Source: Meconema thalassinum
Lineage: Eukaryota; Arthropoda; Insecta; Orthoptera; Tettigoniidae
Direction: 5' to 3'
NCBI GenBank assembly: GCA_946902985.2
Contig: OX336389.2
Location: 128,499,572-128,563,571, forward strand
Length of the DNA stretch: 64,000 nt
Position numbers and translations under genes: made by a program. Positions 33,430-43,552 of this stretch are shown here, piece by piece (position 1 is the first letter of the stretch; each line of letters opens with the position of its first letter). The notes under the pieces are model-generated. The model worked only from the letters and a program-made list of their open reading frames with translations, searched no databases and was not told the DNA's origin.

Positions 33430-34050
33430 ATCAGTCTCTTTTTTTACTATAGCTTGAACCCCATCAGAGGAACCAGCCATGAAGTGCGCTCTGTCATACG
33501 TCTGCGCAATTCATTTTTGCGGAGTTTCATTCAATTTCTGCTTCTTTAATTCATCCAGTAAACACGCTGCTAATGTGTAAGCATCATGTTTTGTTTGCCT
33601 CTTACTGCGTATCGGTACACAACAGCCATCTGAAATATGTTTGAAATATCACTAGTTTCATCTGCTATAATGGCTAAAATTTCCGATTCCTTTATTTGCT
33701 TTGATACTTCTTCTTGGCAAACCTCCAACATAATCTGTAAAAGATAATTTTGAATTGTTTTCGACGTTCCTTTGAAAACAGTTGCCCTTACCAAATGACC
33801 TTTAACACAGCATCCAACTCAGCGCTAAAATTAATTAGTTCTCTCAAAACACCTGGATTTGTTGATGTTTCACATTCATCATGATCACGCAAGGCCAGTT
33901 CGAAAGAGCCACAGAAAGGAATACAGTTTATTACAATATTTAACACTGCCTATTGTGGCTAACTTCTTCGTTATATTCCGCAATTTACCTTCTATAGGCA
34001 CTGTCCAATTGTGCAGCTTCGTTAACAGTTCCAAAAAGTGTCAATTTCAA
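33430..34050 (-). pseudogene. hAT transposase (DUF4371-type), broken
   Basis: The longest piece, 33570-33794, reads SKTIQNYLLQIMLEV, VSKQIKESEILAIIADETSD and ISNIFQMAVVYRYA: the conserved IADExxDxSxxxQ segment with the first catalytic Asp region. Upstream in another frame (33840-33900) lie ELINFSAEL-like residues after a NPGV motif. Downstream (33450-33570) QTYDRAHFMAGSS and DGVQAIVKK match the QxYDGAxxMSG block. Frameshifts and stops separate the pieces. Order along the minus strand fits a normal hAT transposase of the DUF4371 type. It is not functional. Confidence 0.85.
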
Positions 34051-34063
34051 ACAGCTGAAGATT

Positions 34064-34576
34064 GGTTGGTTGGTTCCTCAGTTTAGGAGCTGCGACAACG
34101 CAGTCATGTAGCCCCGTGTACTTTGGGTGTGTGGAGAAACTGTCTGATAACCGGTGTTAATTGTGATGGCTGTATTAGTGAGAGTTATCTGATTTTAATT
34201 CAAGCGAGGACTGCAGACATTGAATTTCCAGCAGTTCCTACTTTTGCCGCCAACGGCCACCGTAAACGACTACTAGTTCAGAACTTGGATACTACACGCC
34301 ACCGCAGTCGGCTCCTGGCGACGAACGTTGGAACCTAAGAGCGTTGATCAAATTTTTAACCTATAATTTAGCTTCACACAGGTGTAATAAGTGGAAGGTT
34401 CTTTAACATGCCATAAATCTATGACATGAGACCGCCGGCTTTACTTCCCCTCCGAAGGAATGCTAACTGAGGGATTTTTAACGCTCTTAAAAAATCCGAC
34501 GACTTCAGCCGGGTTTGAACCCGCGATCTTGGGCATAGAGGCTCAGCATGCTACCAACTACGGCACCAAAGCCGCT
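34064..34576 (-). repeat. SINE mosaic: B head joined to D tail
   Basis: From 34576 backwards: B head (GGGTTTGAACCCGCGATC region), body, then from about 34190 the D tail (TTATCAGACAGTTTCTCCAC, GGGGCTACATGACTGC). The 12-bp duplication CAGCTGAAGATT at 34052-34063 and 34577-34588 shows that the mosaic inserted as one unit. Confidence 0.9.
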
Positions 34577-35084
34577 CAGCTGAAGATTCATGTTTCTTTA
34601 TTTTAGGGATTAATTTCCGTAACTCCTACTTTGGTCCACGCGGATTCTCCACCAACAAACATGTAAAACAGAATAAAGCGTTTTTAATATCGCATTCACA
34701 TAACCAATTATTATTGCCTTAAATATCTCCTTTAAACGCCCTCGTATACTTATATTTTGGACAATACTTATGCGGTAATGGTGTACCGAGTGTTTTTACT
34801 GTAAGTTTATCGTCATCAGGGAACTGGGAAAACTGTCTAACTAGCAAATTACTTGCTCTATTAATTTTCACTCACACTTCACAATACATGTTAACCCTTT
34901 AATAATTAATGTTTCAAACTAAACATTCCGTTAAAATAAAATGCTAACTTACAAGACACACAGATGATAAATCTGGGTGCTATATCGGAAAGTGGCGCGA
35001 ACGGCAAACTAACATAACACTGAATTTTGCTAGCCTAGAAATTTCGTAGTGAATGCAAAGGTCTACTCACAATCAACCAAACAA

Positions 35085-35114
35085 TTATAATAATAATAAT
35101 AATAATAACATTAA

Positions 35115-35158
<44 letters not shown>

Positions 35159-35172
35159 ATAATAATAATAAT
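35085..35172. repeat. (AAT)n/(ACT)n compound microsatellite
   Basis: AAT units, then about 14 ACT units, then AAT units again. Confidence 0.95.
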
Positions 35173-35504
35173 GCACAGTTATGTATCTGTCTGGCACCAA
35201 AATAATCAATTAAATACAGAACTAATCGCAACCCAAATCCTGCAAGAACAAGAGTGGTAAAAGCAAACATAAACCGCTACAGTACACAAACAATACGTCG
35301 CAAAATAGTTCAGCCAATTATCTACTGTACTTATAGCAATGGCTCGCTTCACAGAACAATTGACAAAAATATTAAATGAAGTTATGATGAGAAAACATCT
35401 AAAAATAATTGGGTGTGAACCAACTAATGTCTCCCTAAGAAATTCCGATATCTGTGCTGTTGTGAGTGGTGTAGCATTCCCTAGTGGTGTGGGAAAGAAA
35501 CTAC

Positions 35505-35570
35505 CCTTCAGGGGCAGATGACCTCGTAGTTCCGCCCCTTAAAACAACAATAACTAACTAACTAACTAAA
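35505..35570 (+). repeat. Very short SINE tail insertion
   Basis: A tail-like block (GGGGCAGATGACCTCGTAGT, then CCCCTTAAAACAACAATAAC and TAAC repeats) sits between two copies of AAACTACCCTTC at about 35497-35508 and 35569-35580. A similar tail lies at 42830-42890. Confidence 0.7.
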
Positions 35571-36048
35571 CTACCCTTCGCGGGGTAAGAGAAATCATGG
35601 GTGTTGTCATTTCCAAAGAGTGGTGTAGTCTAACGGTGCCATTTGGAAATGAGTGCTGCCAGGGGGCTGGCAGCTCGTCTGCAACTCCCTACTACCCATG
35701 TTGGCCTGCATGCCATGTACAAGCTTGGCCTCGTCCTTGCCGGCCGCGCTGTCTACTTGGGAGTCGCCACAAGAGAGCTAACCCCCTGAAGTTTGATTTG
35801 AAGGCGGCAGCTTTTATAGGTACAATGTGAAGCATTAGGATAAATAATATCAAAATATCGATGATTTTAACATATTTTTGAGTGCATTAGATCTATAAAA
35901 CTAAAACATTAAAGGAAAAGAAACGACGAATTAGGTGTAAAATTATTGGGAGTTGTGCAACGCTGCAACAATGTCACCAGCCGCCACTGGTATATTGTAA
36001 ATATCATAACCCATACTTGTAGACATAGATTTATAACCTAAGTTTAAA

Positions 36049-36089
36049 AGATCTGATGATGATCGCTTGACGATCGAAACTGGTCATCC
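36049..36089 (+). ncRNA. Hammerhead-like motif, FB copy 2
   Basis: AGAT, CTGATGA, T, GATCG-CTTGA-CGATC, GAAAC, TG, GTC, ATCC. Identical to the 6650 copy except one base in stem I (AGAT for GGAT), which leaves a mismatch. Confidence 0.55.
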
Positions 36090-36194
36090 AAGTGTATTTA
36101 TTAATCTCGTGTAAATTTGTTTTCAGGATTAGGGAACCACCCATTAAAATTGGGTACAATCGTGTTGACCGTCTGGAAGAACCATTAAATTTTG

Positions 36195-36560
36195 CATCTA
36201 TGCTATTGTGGTGTCTGTAAGAATGTGTGTATTTGTAATTGAGGCTAGGGTTCGGAAGAAGATGCCTGAAGCCTTAACTAAGAGCCAATTCGACATTTTC
36301 CTGGAGTAAAAGTAGGAAACCGCGGAAAATCACTTCGAGGATGCCTTCAACATTTGCCTGGAGTAAATGTAGAAAACCGCGGAAAATCACTTCGAGGATG
36401 CCTGAGGAGAGAGTCGAACGCTATTCTCAGTTTCGCCTCACGAGGCTGAGAGTAGCCTACCCTGTTCTAAACCTCAAACCAAAATTACATTCCTTGGCAG
36501 AGCCGGGAATCGAACCGGGACTTTAGGGTTGACATCTAAGTATGTTAGTCGCTTCACCAA
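36195..36560 (-). repeat. SINE D with internal 57-bp duplication
   Basis: The block with AAACCGCGGAAAATCACTTC occurs twice in tandem (about 36288-36345 and 36346-36401). The head at right has CTTGGCAGAGCCGGGAATCG. 36561-36990 holds nothing recognised. Confidence 0.8.
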
Positions 36561-36993
36561 GAAGTTAGTCCGACAAATATCTACTCACATTCGAAGAACT
36601 GTGTTAGCTTCATTTATAACCACAATTTTGCTGTATGCTAATCTCTCTTGCCGTCATTTTCGTGCATGGATGTTGTTTGGGAATCCGTTCACAACTACTG
36701 TATTTGAGAAAAATATTACCGTTGAAGGTCGTGAGTGCCGGTAATGGATATCTGGGAACATTTGTTTTTATAGAGATAAATGCCTACCACAGAACATTTT
36801 AATTATTTTATTAAAAATGTAAATACCTGTTATGAATATTAATCCCCTAAAGGTTGTGACCAGTAGTGAAAACCTGATCAGAAACTGCGGGCTGGAGTGA
36901 AGTTAATGCTTATTGCGGAGCAATTCCAGTTTTTGTTAAAAAAAAGTGTACCACTTGTTTTGCATACTAACGAGACAGCTGAAGCGAGTCGAC

Positions 36994-37046
36994 AGTTGAG
37001 TTGAGTTGAGTTGAGTTGAGTTGAGTTGAGTTCTGTTCTGTTCTGT
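36994..37046. repeat. (GAGTT)n and (CTGTT)n pentamer array
   Basis: About eight TTGAG units followed by three TTCTG units. Confidence 0.95.
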
Positions 37047-37149
37047 TGATCTGGGCTTGAGAGGTGATCCAAGAATCCAGGTCGGAACTAGCACTCAATT
37101 GTATCCCATGGCGAATACAAGCGAAGACTTTTCATAAGATTAGTTTCTC

Positions 37150-37500
37150 AGTTTATTTGAGTTAGCCGTGGTCGTTACGGTGAGGCTGCAGGCAGTCGCT
37201 CACATCCGGGAGGCGAGGAGGTTCGAATTCCCCCGCCAGCAACCTTGAAAATGGTTTTCTGTGGTTCCCCATCTTCCTTCCAGGCAAATGCCGGGGTTGG
37301 TCCCCAACTATAGGCCACAGTCACTACCTTCCAATTCCTCGTCCTTACAGTAACACTTTCATCCCCCAGACAACAGTACACACGCGACGGTACTTGTAGC
37401 TCACCAAATGGGTGTCCGTATAGAAGCAGCTACAAAACTCTTGCGAGCCGAACATGTCCTCGGACACTCCCGGCACTAAAAGCCATACGCTAAAAAACAG
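37150..37500 (+). repeat. SINE C with tail X
   Basis: GAGTTAGCCGTGGTCGTTAC head, B box GGTTCGAATTCCCCCGCC, body GCAAATGCCGGGGTTGGTCC, tail ATGTCCTCGGACACTCCCGG to GCCATACGCTAAAAA. Confidence 0.88.
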
Positions 37501-37518
37501 TCTATTATTTCTGAATTG

Positions 37519-37832
37519 CCGGCCCCGTGGTGTTGGGGTAGCGCGCCTGCCTCGCACCCGGAGGCCCCGAGTTCGATTCCCGGCTCCGTCAGGTATTTTA
37601 GAAACTGACGTGAGGGCTGGAACGGGGTGTACTCTGCCTCGTGAGGACAATTACGCAGCTGTCTGACAGTGAAGCAGCGCACCGATCACGAAAACCAAGA
37701 TTAACGGCCAAGGGGACCCGATGCGCTGATCACGCGTCACCCCAATATCTGAAGGCCAAATGGCTGGGCAGCGGTCGCTTGGTAGGCCTAGGCCCATCAT
37801 GGGCTGTAGTGCCAGGGGTTATTAGGGGTTAT
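37519..37832 (+). repeat. SINE A, full length
   Basis: Head CCGGCCCCGTGGTGTTGGGG, B box GAGTTCGATTCCCGGCTCC, tail CCAGGGGTTATT. The duplication CTATTATTTCTGAATTG / CTATCATTCCTGAATTG flanks it. Confidence 0.92.
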
Positions 37833-38024
37833 CTATCATTCCTGAATTGTTTCATCAATTTACCTACCAGCCGAGCCAACGGGTTGAGGGATAATGAACA
37901 ATAGTTTTAAGGAACAACAAGTTTGGAGAACTATGGCTACAATCACGTCACATTCAGTTGCCATACTGAATGACATTTTTCATAGTGCATTTCCTCACAA
38001 CCATACAAAATTCCATTCCTCTGT

Positions 38025-38100
38025 GTTATTGTGGTGTCTGTAGGAGTGTGTGTATTTGTAACCAAGGCTAGGATTTGGAAGGAGAAGGCCATGCCAGTTA
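38025..38100 (-). repeat. SINE D tail fragment
   Basis: TATTGTGGTGTCTGTAGGAG then TGTGTGTATTTGTAACCAAG, as in the D copies at 16376 and 36195. Confidence 0.65.
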
Positions 38101-38282
38101 TACAAGCTATTATAGGCTATTTACCTTAAACAAATTTCATGCTCTCACAGTTACTGTATATGGGGCTAGTCCAATACGTCCTTCTAAAATGATGTTTTAT
38201 ATGATAACAACAGAGGTGTGCAAATTATTAGATTCGATGCTAGTTTTCCAACATTTCATATTTAGCCTATTTCCCATTTTAT

Positions 38283-39500
38283 GAAAAAAAAAATAGGCTT
38301 ATGGGATCATCTTTTGCCCGTGTGTGTGTATGTGTCCGCGTATGAGTGTCTGTGTGTGTGTGTCCCCTAGTAACTTCTAAACGGCTGGAGCGATTTCAAT
38401 GAAACTCGGTAAGGTCATAGTACTATTTTGGCTAACCCGGACCGTACCCTTCAAATTTTATTACGTCTCACCAATCCAACATGGCGGCTGTGTGAAATAT
38501 TTCACCGGCATTCTATATCTCCTAAACTATTACTGATATCACCCTGTAATTTTGTACGGTGATAAATAGCACTACTATAAGTTCACGTATGAGACTTTCA
38601 AGAACCTGATAACTACAAAACGAGCATGGTGGCCAAGCAAAATTTATACATTTTAATAGACTTTTCTCGCGATTTAACCATCTGAGCTCAGTGAAATATG
38701 GTACAGTAAATGTACATACACACTGTAATGCACTGGCATTTAATTTAATTCAATTGTTCACATAACCTCAAGATGGCGGCTGTGCGCGATTTTATAATTA
38801 AGTTTTTATTTCATGTGTATTAATAATGCGATCGAAGTGAACGTTTGAATATTGAACCTACGCAAAAATCGTCATCTAATAGTGCATAACTCTATGGCCT
38901 GCATATATAAAAATCCAACAAGGCGACCAACCGAAATATTTAGACGGTTCTCAATAACTACTAATCTATGATAGCAATTAAACTGTCATTTTGTATGTTG
39001 ATAAAGGCTATGAACATAAGTTCACCTATAGGACTTTCAATAACCTGGTGAGCACAAGTCCAACATGGCGGCGACGCGAAATATAAATATTGAAATTGAC
39101 GTTTCTCGCAATTTAACCCTCCGAGCGCAGTGAAACTTGGTACGGTAAATGCTTATACAAATTTTAATCCACTGGCATCTAATTTATTTCAATTGTTTTC
39201 ATAAGATGGCAGCTGTCGAAATTTAAAAATCTGATTTTCATATCTTGTGTCCTAATCATGCGATTGAAGTTTGAATACTACACCTACACAATAATCTTCA
39301 TGTAATAGTACATAACTCTATGTCCTACAAATATAAAAATCCAACATGGCGACCATCCGAAATATTTAGACGGTTCTCAATATCTATTATATTACAGCAA
39401 TCAAACTGAAATTTTGTATGTTGATACAGGCTATTATCATAAATTGGATATATGAAAATAGGCTGTATAGTTCTTCACGGAACTACTCGTTTTTTATGAC
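38283..39500. repeat. Tandem-repeat element with 144-bp period
   Basis: Blocks centred on ATGGCGGC or close variants occur at about 38476, 38622, 38766, 38908, 39055, 39198 and 39339, about 145 bp apart. Every third block is most alike (for example CGACC in 38908 and 39339), giving a higher-order unit near 432 bp. The outer ends show AAAATAGGCT-type sequence in inverse orientation. A GT-rich run starts it. No coding region; family unknown. Confidence 0.75.
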
Positions 39501-40084
39501 TTAATGCAGTAGCCTAAAAATGTTTCCGTGGCATTTTTTCAAATGAATACCCAATAGTCTCAATTAGATTTCCTCTTAGGGAACTGACAAAAAAAAGTTT
39601 TTTAAAATAGAATTTCCACTGATTGAGTAGCTTTGCTAATGCAGAATGTCCCACGTTTCGTTTTTTTTTATTAAGTTTTTCTAGGTTTCTTGCGAATTTA
39701 GTGCAGAAGGATTCGAAAATGGGTATAATAATAGGTATTTACATGGGAATATATGACCGAAACTATGTGAACACGGCTATACGACGTCCGAATTACTCCA
39801 GTTGATAAAATAAATTCTATCAGGAAGCAACTGAATCAGGACCTCGAAGAGTTATGTATGCCCTTGTTTACCCAACCGTTGCATGCTATGCTACATTATT
39901 GTGCTGCACTGTTCAACTAGAGTTAACATTGCACCTGAGTAGCTCCAGAAGCAAGGAGAACGTTGCCAAATTCAATATACACTGTGTAATAATTATTGAC
40001 ACGTTATCTTACACCAAATGAAGATGCAACGCAGAGCACAATAGCTAGTATTAGAATAAATACGTAAACGATATGTGTCTTATC
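39501..40084. other. Unassigned sequence
   Basis: No feature recognised. Confidence 0.5.
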
Positions 40085-40170
40085 ATACGGACGGGGTGGG
40101 GTTCGAACCCACGCTCTTCCGATACCAGCGAGGCACAAGGTAGTTTATTAGCGTTCTCGGCCGGTATTAA
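40085..40170 (-). repeat. SINE J head fragment
   Basis: GGGTTCGAACCCACGCTCTT, GATACCAGCGAGGCACAAGG and GCGTTCTCGGCC match family J in reverse. Confidence 0.8.
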
Positions 40171-40271
40171 GTTATTATTGTTATTATTAATAATATTATG
40201 ATTATCGCTATCTGTGAAACTAAATTATTGGTGAACTAATTTTTCACACAACGAAAGTTATTATTATTTTT

Positions 40272-40338
40272 AGCCTACTTTCGAATTTTGCAAAAAATGA
40301 AAGTAGACATATGAGATCAACACAGGGCGAAAAATTGT

Positions 40339-40377
<39 letters not shown>

Positions 40378-40393
40378 TCTGTGTGTGTGAGTC

Positions 40394-40445
<52 letters not shown>

Positions 40446-41283
40446 GTGTGTGTACTCTGAATGTCTGTCCCCTCCTATCAATTCGAACACTGTAAAACCG
40501 AATTGAACGAAATTCGGTACAGAGGTAGCACTAGCAAAGGGCACCTCAGTGTCATGTTTTATATTGCCGCCATCTTGACGGAAACGTAATGGTGACCACC
40601 CAAATGTTAAAAGCTTAAATCAAATTACGACCAACCTAATCATCTGATCTCTACCAAATTTTGCAACATTATACCTTTATGTACGAATAATGTTTTACCG
40701 AACTACAAGGTCATCATCCCAATAATTTGCGGATGGCGGCCATGTATGTGTGCAAATCGATTCCCCCTATCTATGCAAACACGGTGAAAACGAATTGAAC
40801 GAAATTTAGTACAGAGGTAGCACCAGCAAAGGGCACCTCAGTGTCATATTTTATATTGCCGCCATCTTTACGGAAACGTAATGGCGGCCACCCAAATGTT
40901 AAAAGCTTAAATCAAATTACGACCAACGTAATCATCTGATCTCTACTAAATTTTGCAACAATATACCTTTATGTAATAAGCATGTTTTGACCAAACGACA
41001 AGGTTATCAGCCCAATAGTTTGCAGATAGCGGCCATGTAAGTGTGCAAATTGATTCACCATATCAATTCAAACACGGTGAAACCGAATTGAATGAAATTT
41101 TGTACAGTGGTTGCACTACCAAAGGGCACCTCATATTCATGTTTAATATCCGTATAGCACGTTGTATTTCAACAAGCTACTACAACCAACATTCAATTAT
41201 ACTCTTTGAAAACGACAAAGAGTTATGGCAATGGCCATGCTTTAGGAGAAAGTAGGCTATATGTTCTTTACTGAACATCTTGT
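40272..41283 (+). repeat. 292-bp-period tandem element, plus copy
   Basis: Starts GCCTACTTTCGAATTTTGCA, then (GT)n at 40335-40445. Repeat units contain ACCGAATTGAACGAAAT, AAAGGGCACCTCAGTGTCAT, GCCGCCATCTTGACGG and AAAGCTTAAATCAAATTACG. Two and a half units are present. Ends GAAAGTAGGCTATATGTTCT. The inverse copy is at 43553. Confidence 0.85.
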
Positions 41284-41605
41284 TTAATCGCTTACCGTCC
41301 CAGCATGGCTTCACCCACAGAGGGATCATTCCTCTACCGTTACAAGGACAATGTCTTGGAGATGGACACAGTTTGTCAGCAGATTCAACTAGGGATGGTG
41401 ACCGCTGGTCTAATTAAGTCAGGGAAGGGAGTTGGAAGGAAGTGGACTGTTGAAAGCAACCGTCCCGGTCGGCATTTATCTGGGGGTGAAAATGAGTAAC
41501 TACGGAAAAATCATTTTCAGGACGGCCGTTCGAACCCACGCTCTCCCAATACCAGCGAGGCACAAGGTAGCGGGTTAGCGCTCTCGGCCACCGCAACCGG
41601 TATTA
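41284..41605 (-). repeat. SINE J, long form
   Basis: CACAGAGGGATCATTCCTCT, AGATGGACACAGTTTGTCAG, GTCAGGGAAGGGAGTTGGAA, GGACGGCCGTTCGAACCCAC, GCTCTCCCAATACCAGC. Confidence 0.8.
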
Positions 41606-42429
41606 TCATTATTATGAACATTATTATGATCATCATAATTTAATAAGCCTTTAAGATCAACAACATAGCCTACTTATTTTCCAACTCCTGCGGCTTAGGC
41701 CTAATATTCATGCATGATGTGTGTTGTTGCATTAATATAGTATTGATTGTGTCGTGAATGCTGTAATGTCATTCGTCAGCTAAGCTGTTAAAACAGAGAA
41801 CAGTTAGTTAGCGATTAAGTACGAGATAGATTCTAGCATCTACCTGGTTCCCAGATCGTTCACCGAGCGCTCCTAGTTGCACTGCCCGATACGAGATGGC
41901 AATGCGGCGGTGAACCTGCACCCCAACCCAACCAACAGTCAGTACTTGAAGTTCAGTAGCAGCAACAGATTATTTTTATTGCTATTATTATCGTTATTAT
42001 TATTGCTACTATTATTGTTATTATTATTATTGCTATTATTATCGTCGATGAGATAAGTGGTATCATTGTTGGCCCTCATACCAAAGGTTATGAACACGAT
42101 GCTGGCTCATTTATATGACATTTGAAGGTGTCTAAGTTTAAGATTCTTCTGCTAAGAGATATTCTAGCACATTAAAGATCCCCTCCAAGAAAAAAATATA
42201 TTATAGTGGTTCTAATTCTCCTCTATAGTCTTGCATGTTAAAATAAGTTCAGTATGAAAACTTGGTAGGAAGATGCTGTACAGTAGTTTAACATCACTAG
42301 TAATAGGTTGTAGTTGGAAGATCCAAGGAAAGAACCTGTTAAATGACATTTTCTGTGTCATCTTCATTAGAGCATATTTTAAATTTACAAACTTGGATGG
42401 TGTTGATGACTTTCACTCTACAGTAAGAG
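41606..42429. other. Unassigned; ATT/GCT-rich runs
   Basis: Interrupted TTA repeats at 41605-41640 and 41975-42045. Nothing else recognised. Confidence 0.5.
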
Positions 42430-42895
42430 GTAGCGACTTCGGTGGCGTAGTTGCTGAACTGCTGTGCCCAAGATAGCGGGTTCACACCCGGCTGAAGTTG
42501 TCGGATTTTTAAGAGCGTTAAAATCATTCAGTATGCCTTCCTTCGGAAGGGATGTAAAGCCGGCGGTCCCATGTCATAGATTTATGGCATGTAAAAGATC
42601 CTTCCACTAACTAAACTTGTGTGAAGCTAAATTTCTAGGTTAGATTTCGTTGTAACGCTCTATCAAAGTAGGTGTCAGTGATATCTGGTAGCGAAAGATG
42701 GAACTGATTACTTGAAATTGAACGGAACTTGTAGCTCACCCCATGGGTGTCCGCATGAAGCAGCTACAACCTCTGGCGAGCCGAACATGTCCTCGGACAC
42801 TCCCGGCACTAAAAGCCACATGTTTTAGGGGCCGATAACCTAGATGTTAGTTAGTTAGTTATTGTTGTTTTAAGGGGCTAAATACTCTAAGGGGT
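42430..42895 (+). repeat. SINE B, full length with tail X and extra tail
   Basis: Head GACTTCGGTGGCGTAGTTGC, B-box-like GGGTTCACACCCGGC, body TAAAGCCGGCGGTCCCATGT and GTGTGAAGCTAAATTTCTAG, tail X (GTCCTCGGACACTCCCGGCA). A second tail block with GGGGCCGATAACCTAGATGT and TTAG repeats follows. Confidence 0.9.
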
Positions 42896-43552
42896 GGAAC
42901 GTCCGCATCTACAATATTGGAATTGTCTTTATTTATCCCCGCTGTGTTGTCATATAACATAGCCTATAGACCTACATAAGAAGTCAAAATGAAAGTGTTC
43001 CTCCCATTGTCAACTCGGTAGTCACTTTCTGCATACTTTCTTTAGATGGTTATCATTGGTGAACACATAGGCCTAGTGCTTTTACGCCAAAGTGCAATTT
43101 TGTTGAAATTGTTAACTCTTGAATTCATCGTTTTAGATGTATGAATACTATGGGTTGAGCCATTGTGCAAATATTTCAGAAAGTGGGAGAGGAAGGCGTG
43201 GAAAATGTGTGAAATTGTGTGAAAACGATACGCATAAATTATCTAAAACGATGTAAGGAAGCCAAATCAACTAATGCGTAAACATCTTCAAGGTTAATAT
43301 AAGAACCCAGCGTGATATTTTCTTTTAGTTTTATGGTGGAAATTATTTCAATAATTCTGAGATATTGATATCTTGGGCACTGTTACTATTCATCGAGAGA
43401 GTGGATAGAAATCATCTAAATGATTCAGTGCGTGGGTAGAGGGCTATATGGCCCTGATCAAAGATCATCGGAGAAGTTGAGGGATTAAATCAATGCAGGT
43501 GAATGAAAGAAACGTTTGAAATACAATTATAATCTCTGTAAATCTAAAATAT
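42896..43552. other. Unassigned sequence between inverted repeats
   Basis: No feature recognised. Confidence 0.5.

Larger units (their letters stand above)
32733..35989 (-). mobile_element. hAT element, 3.26 kb, degraded
   Basis: Ends CAGTGGCGGCCGGTGG and, reversed, CAGTGGCGGCTGGTG. Exact 8-bp duplication GTATATTG at 32725-32732 and 35990-35997. Transposase remnants lie on the minus strand at 33430-34050. Later SINE insertions at 34064 and 35505 and a trinucleotide array at 35085 lie inside. Other frames inside (32843-33320, 35339-35830) are not recognised. Confidence 0.92.
31670..36185. mobile_element. Foldback element FB, copy 2, with nested transposons
   Basis: Left tip TTCAGTCGGTCAACACGATT and right tip in reverse AGACGGTCAACACGATTG. 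Inner arms pair around TCTACAAGTATGGGTTATGA. The span of 4.5 kb is due to insertions: hAT at 31813, SINE J piece at 32595, hAT at 32733. A further internal inverted pair (ACTGATAGTGGTGATTGACT) lies at 32465-32590. The original element would be about 0.7 kb. Confidence 0.85.

Noticed and set aside
40335..40445. GT-rich tract as Z-DNA or regulatory site
   Set aside because: It is the internal microsatellite of the tandem element and also present in the inverse copy; nothing else supports a function.
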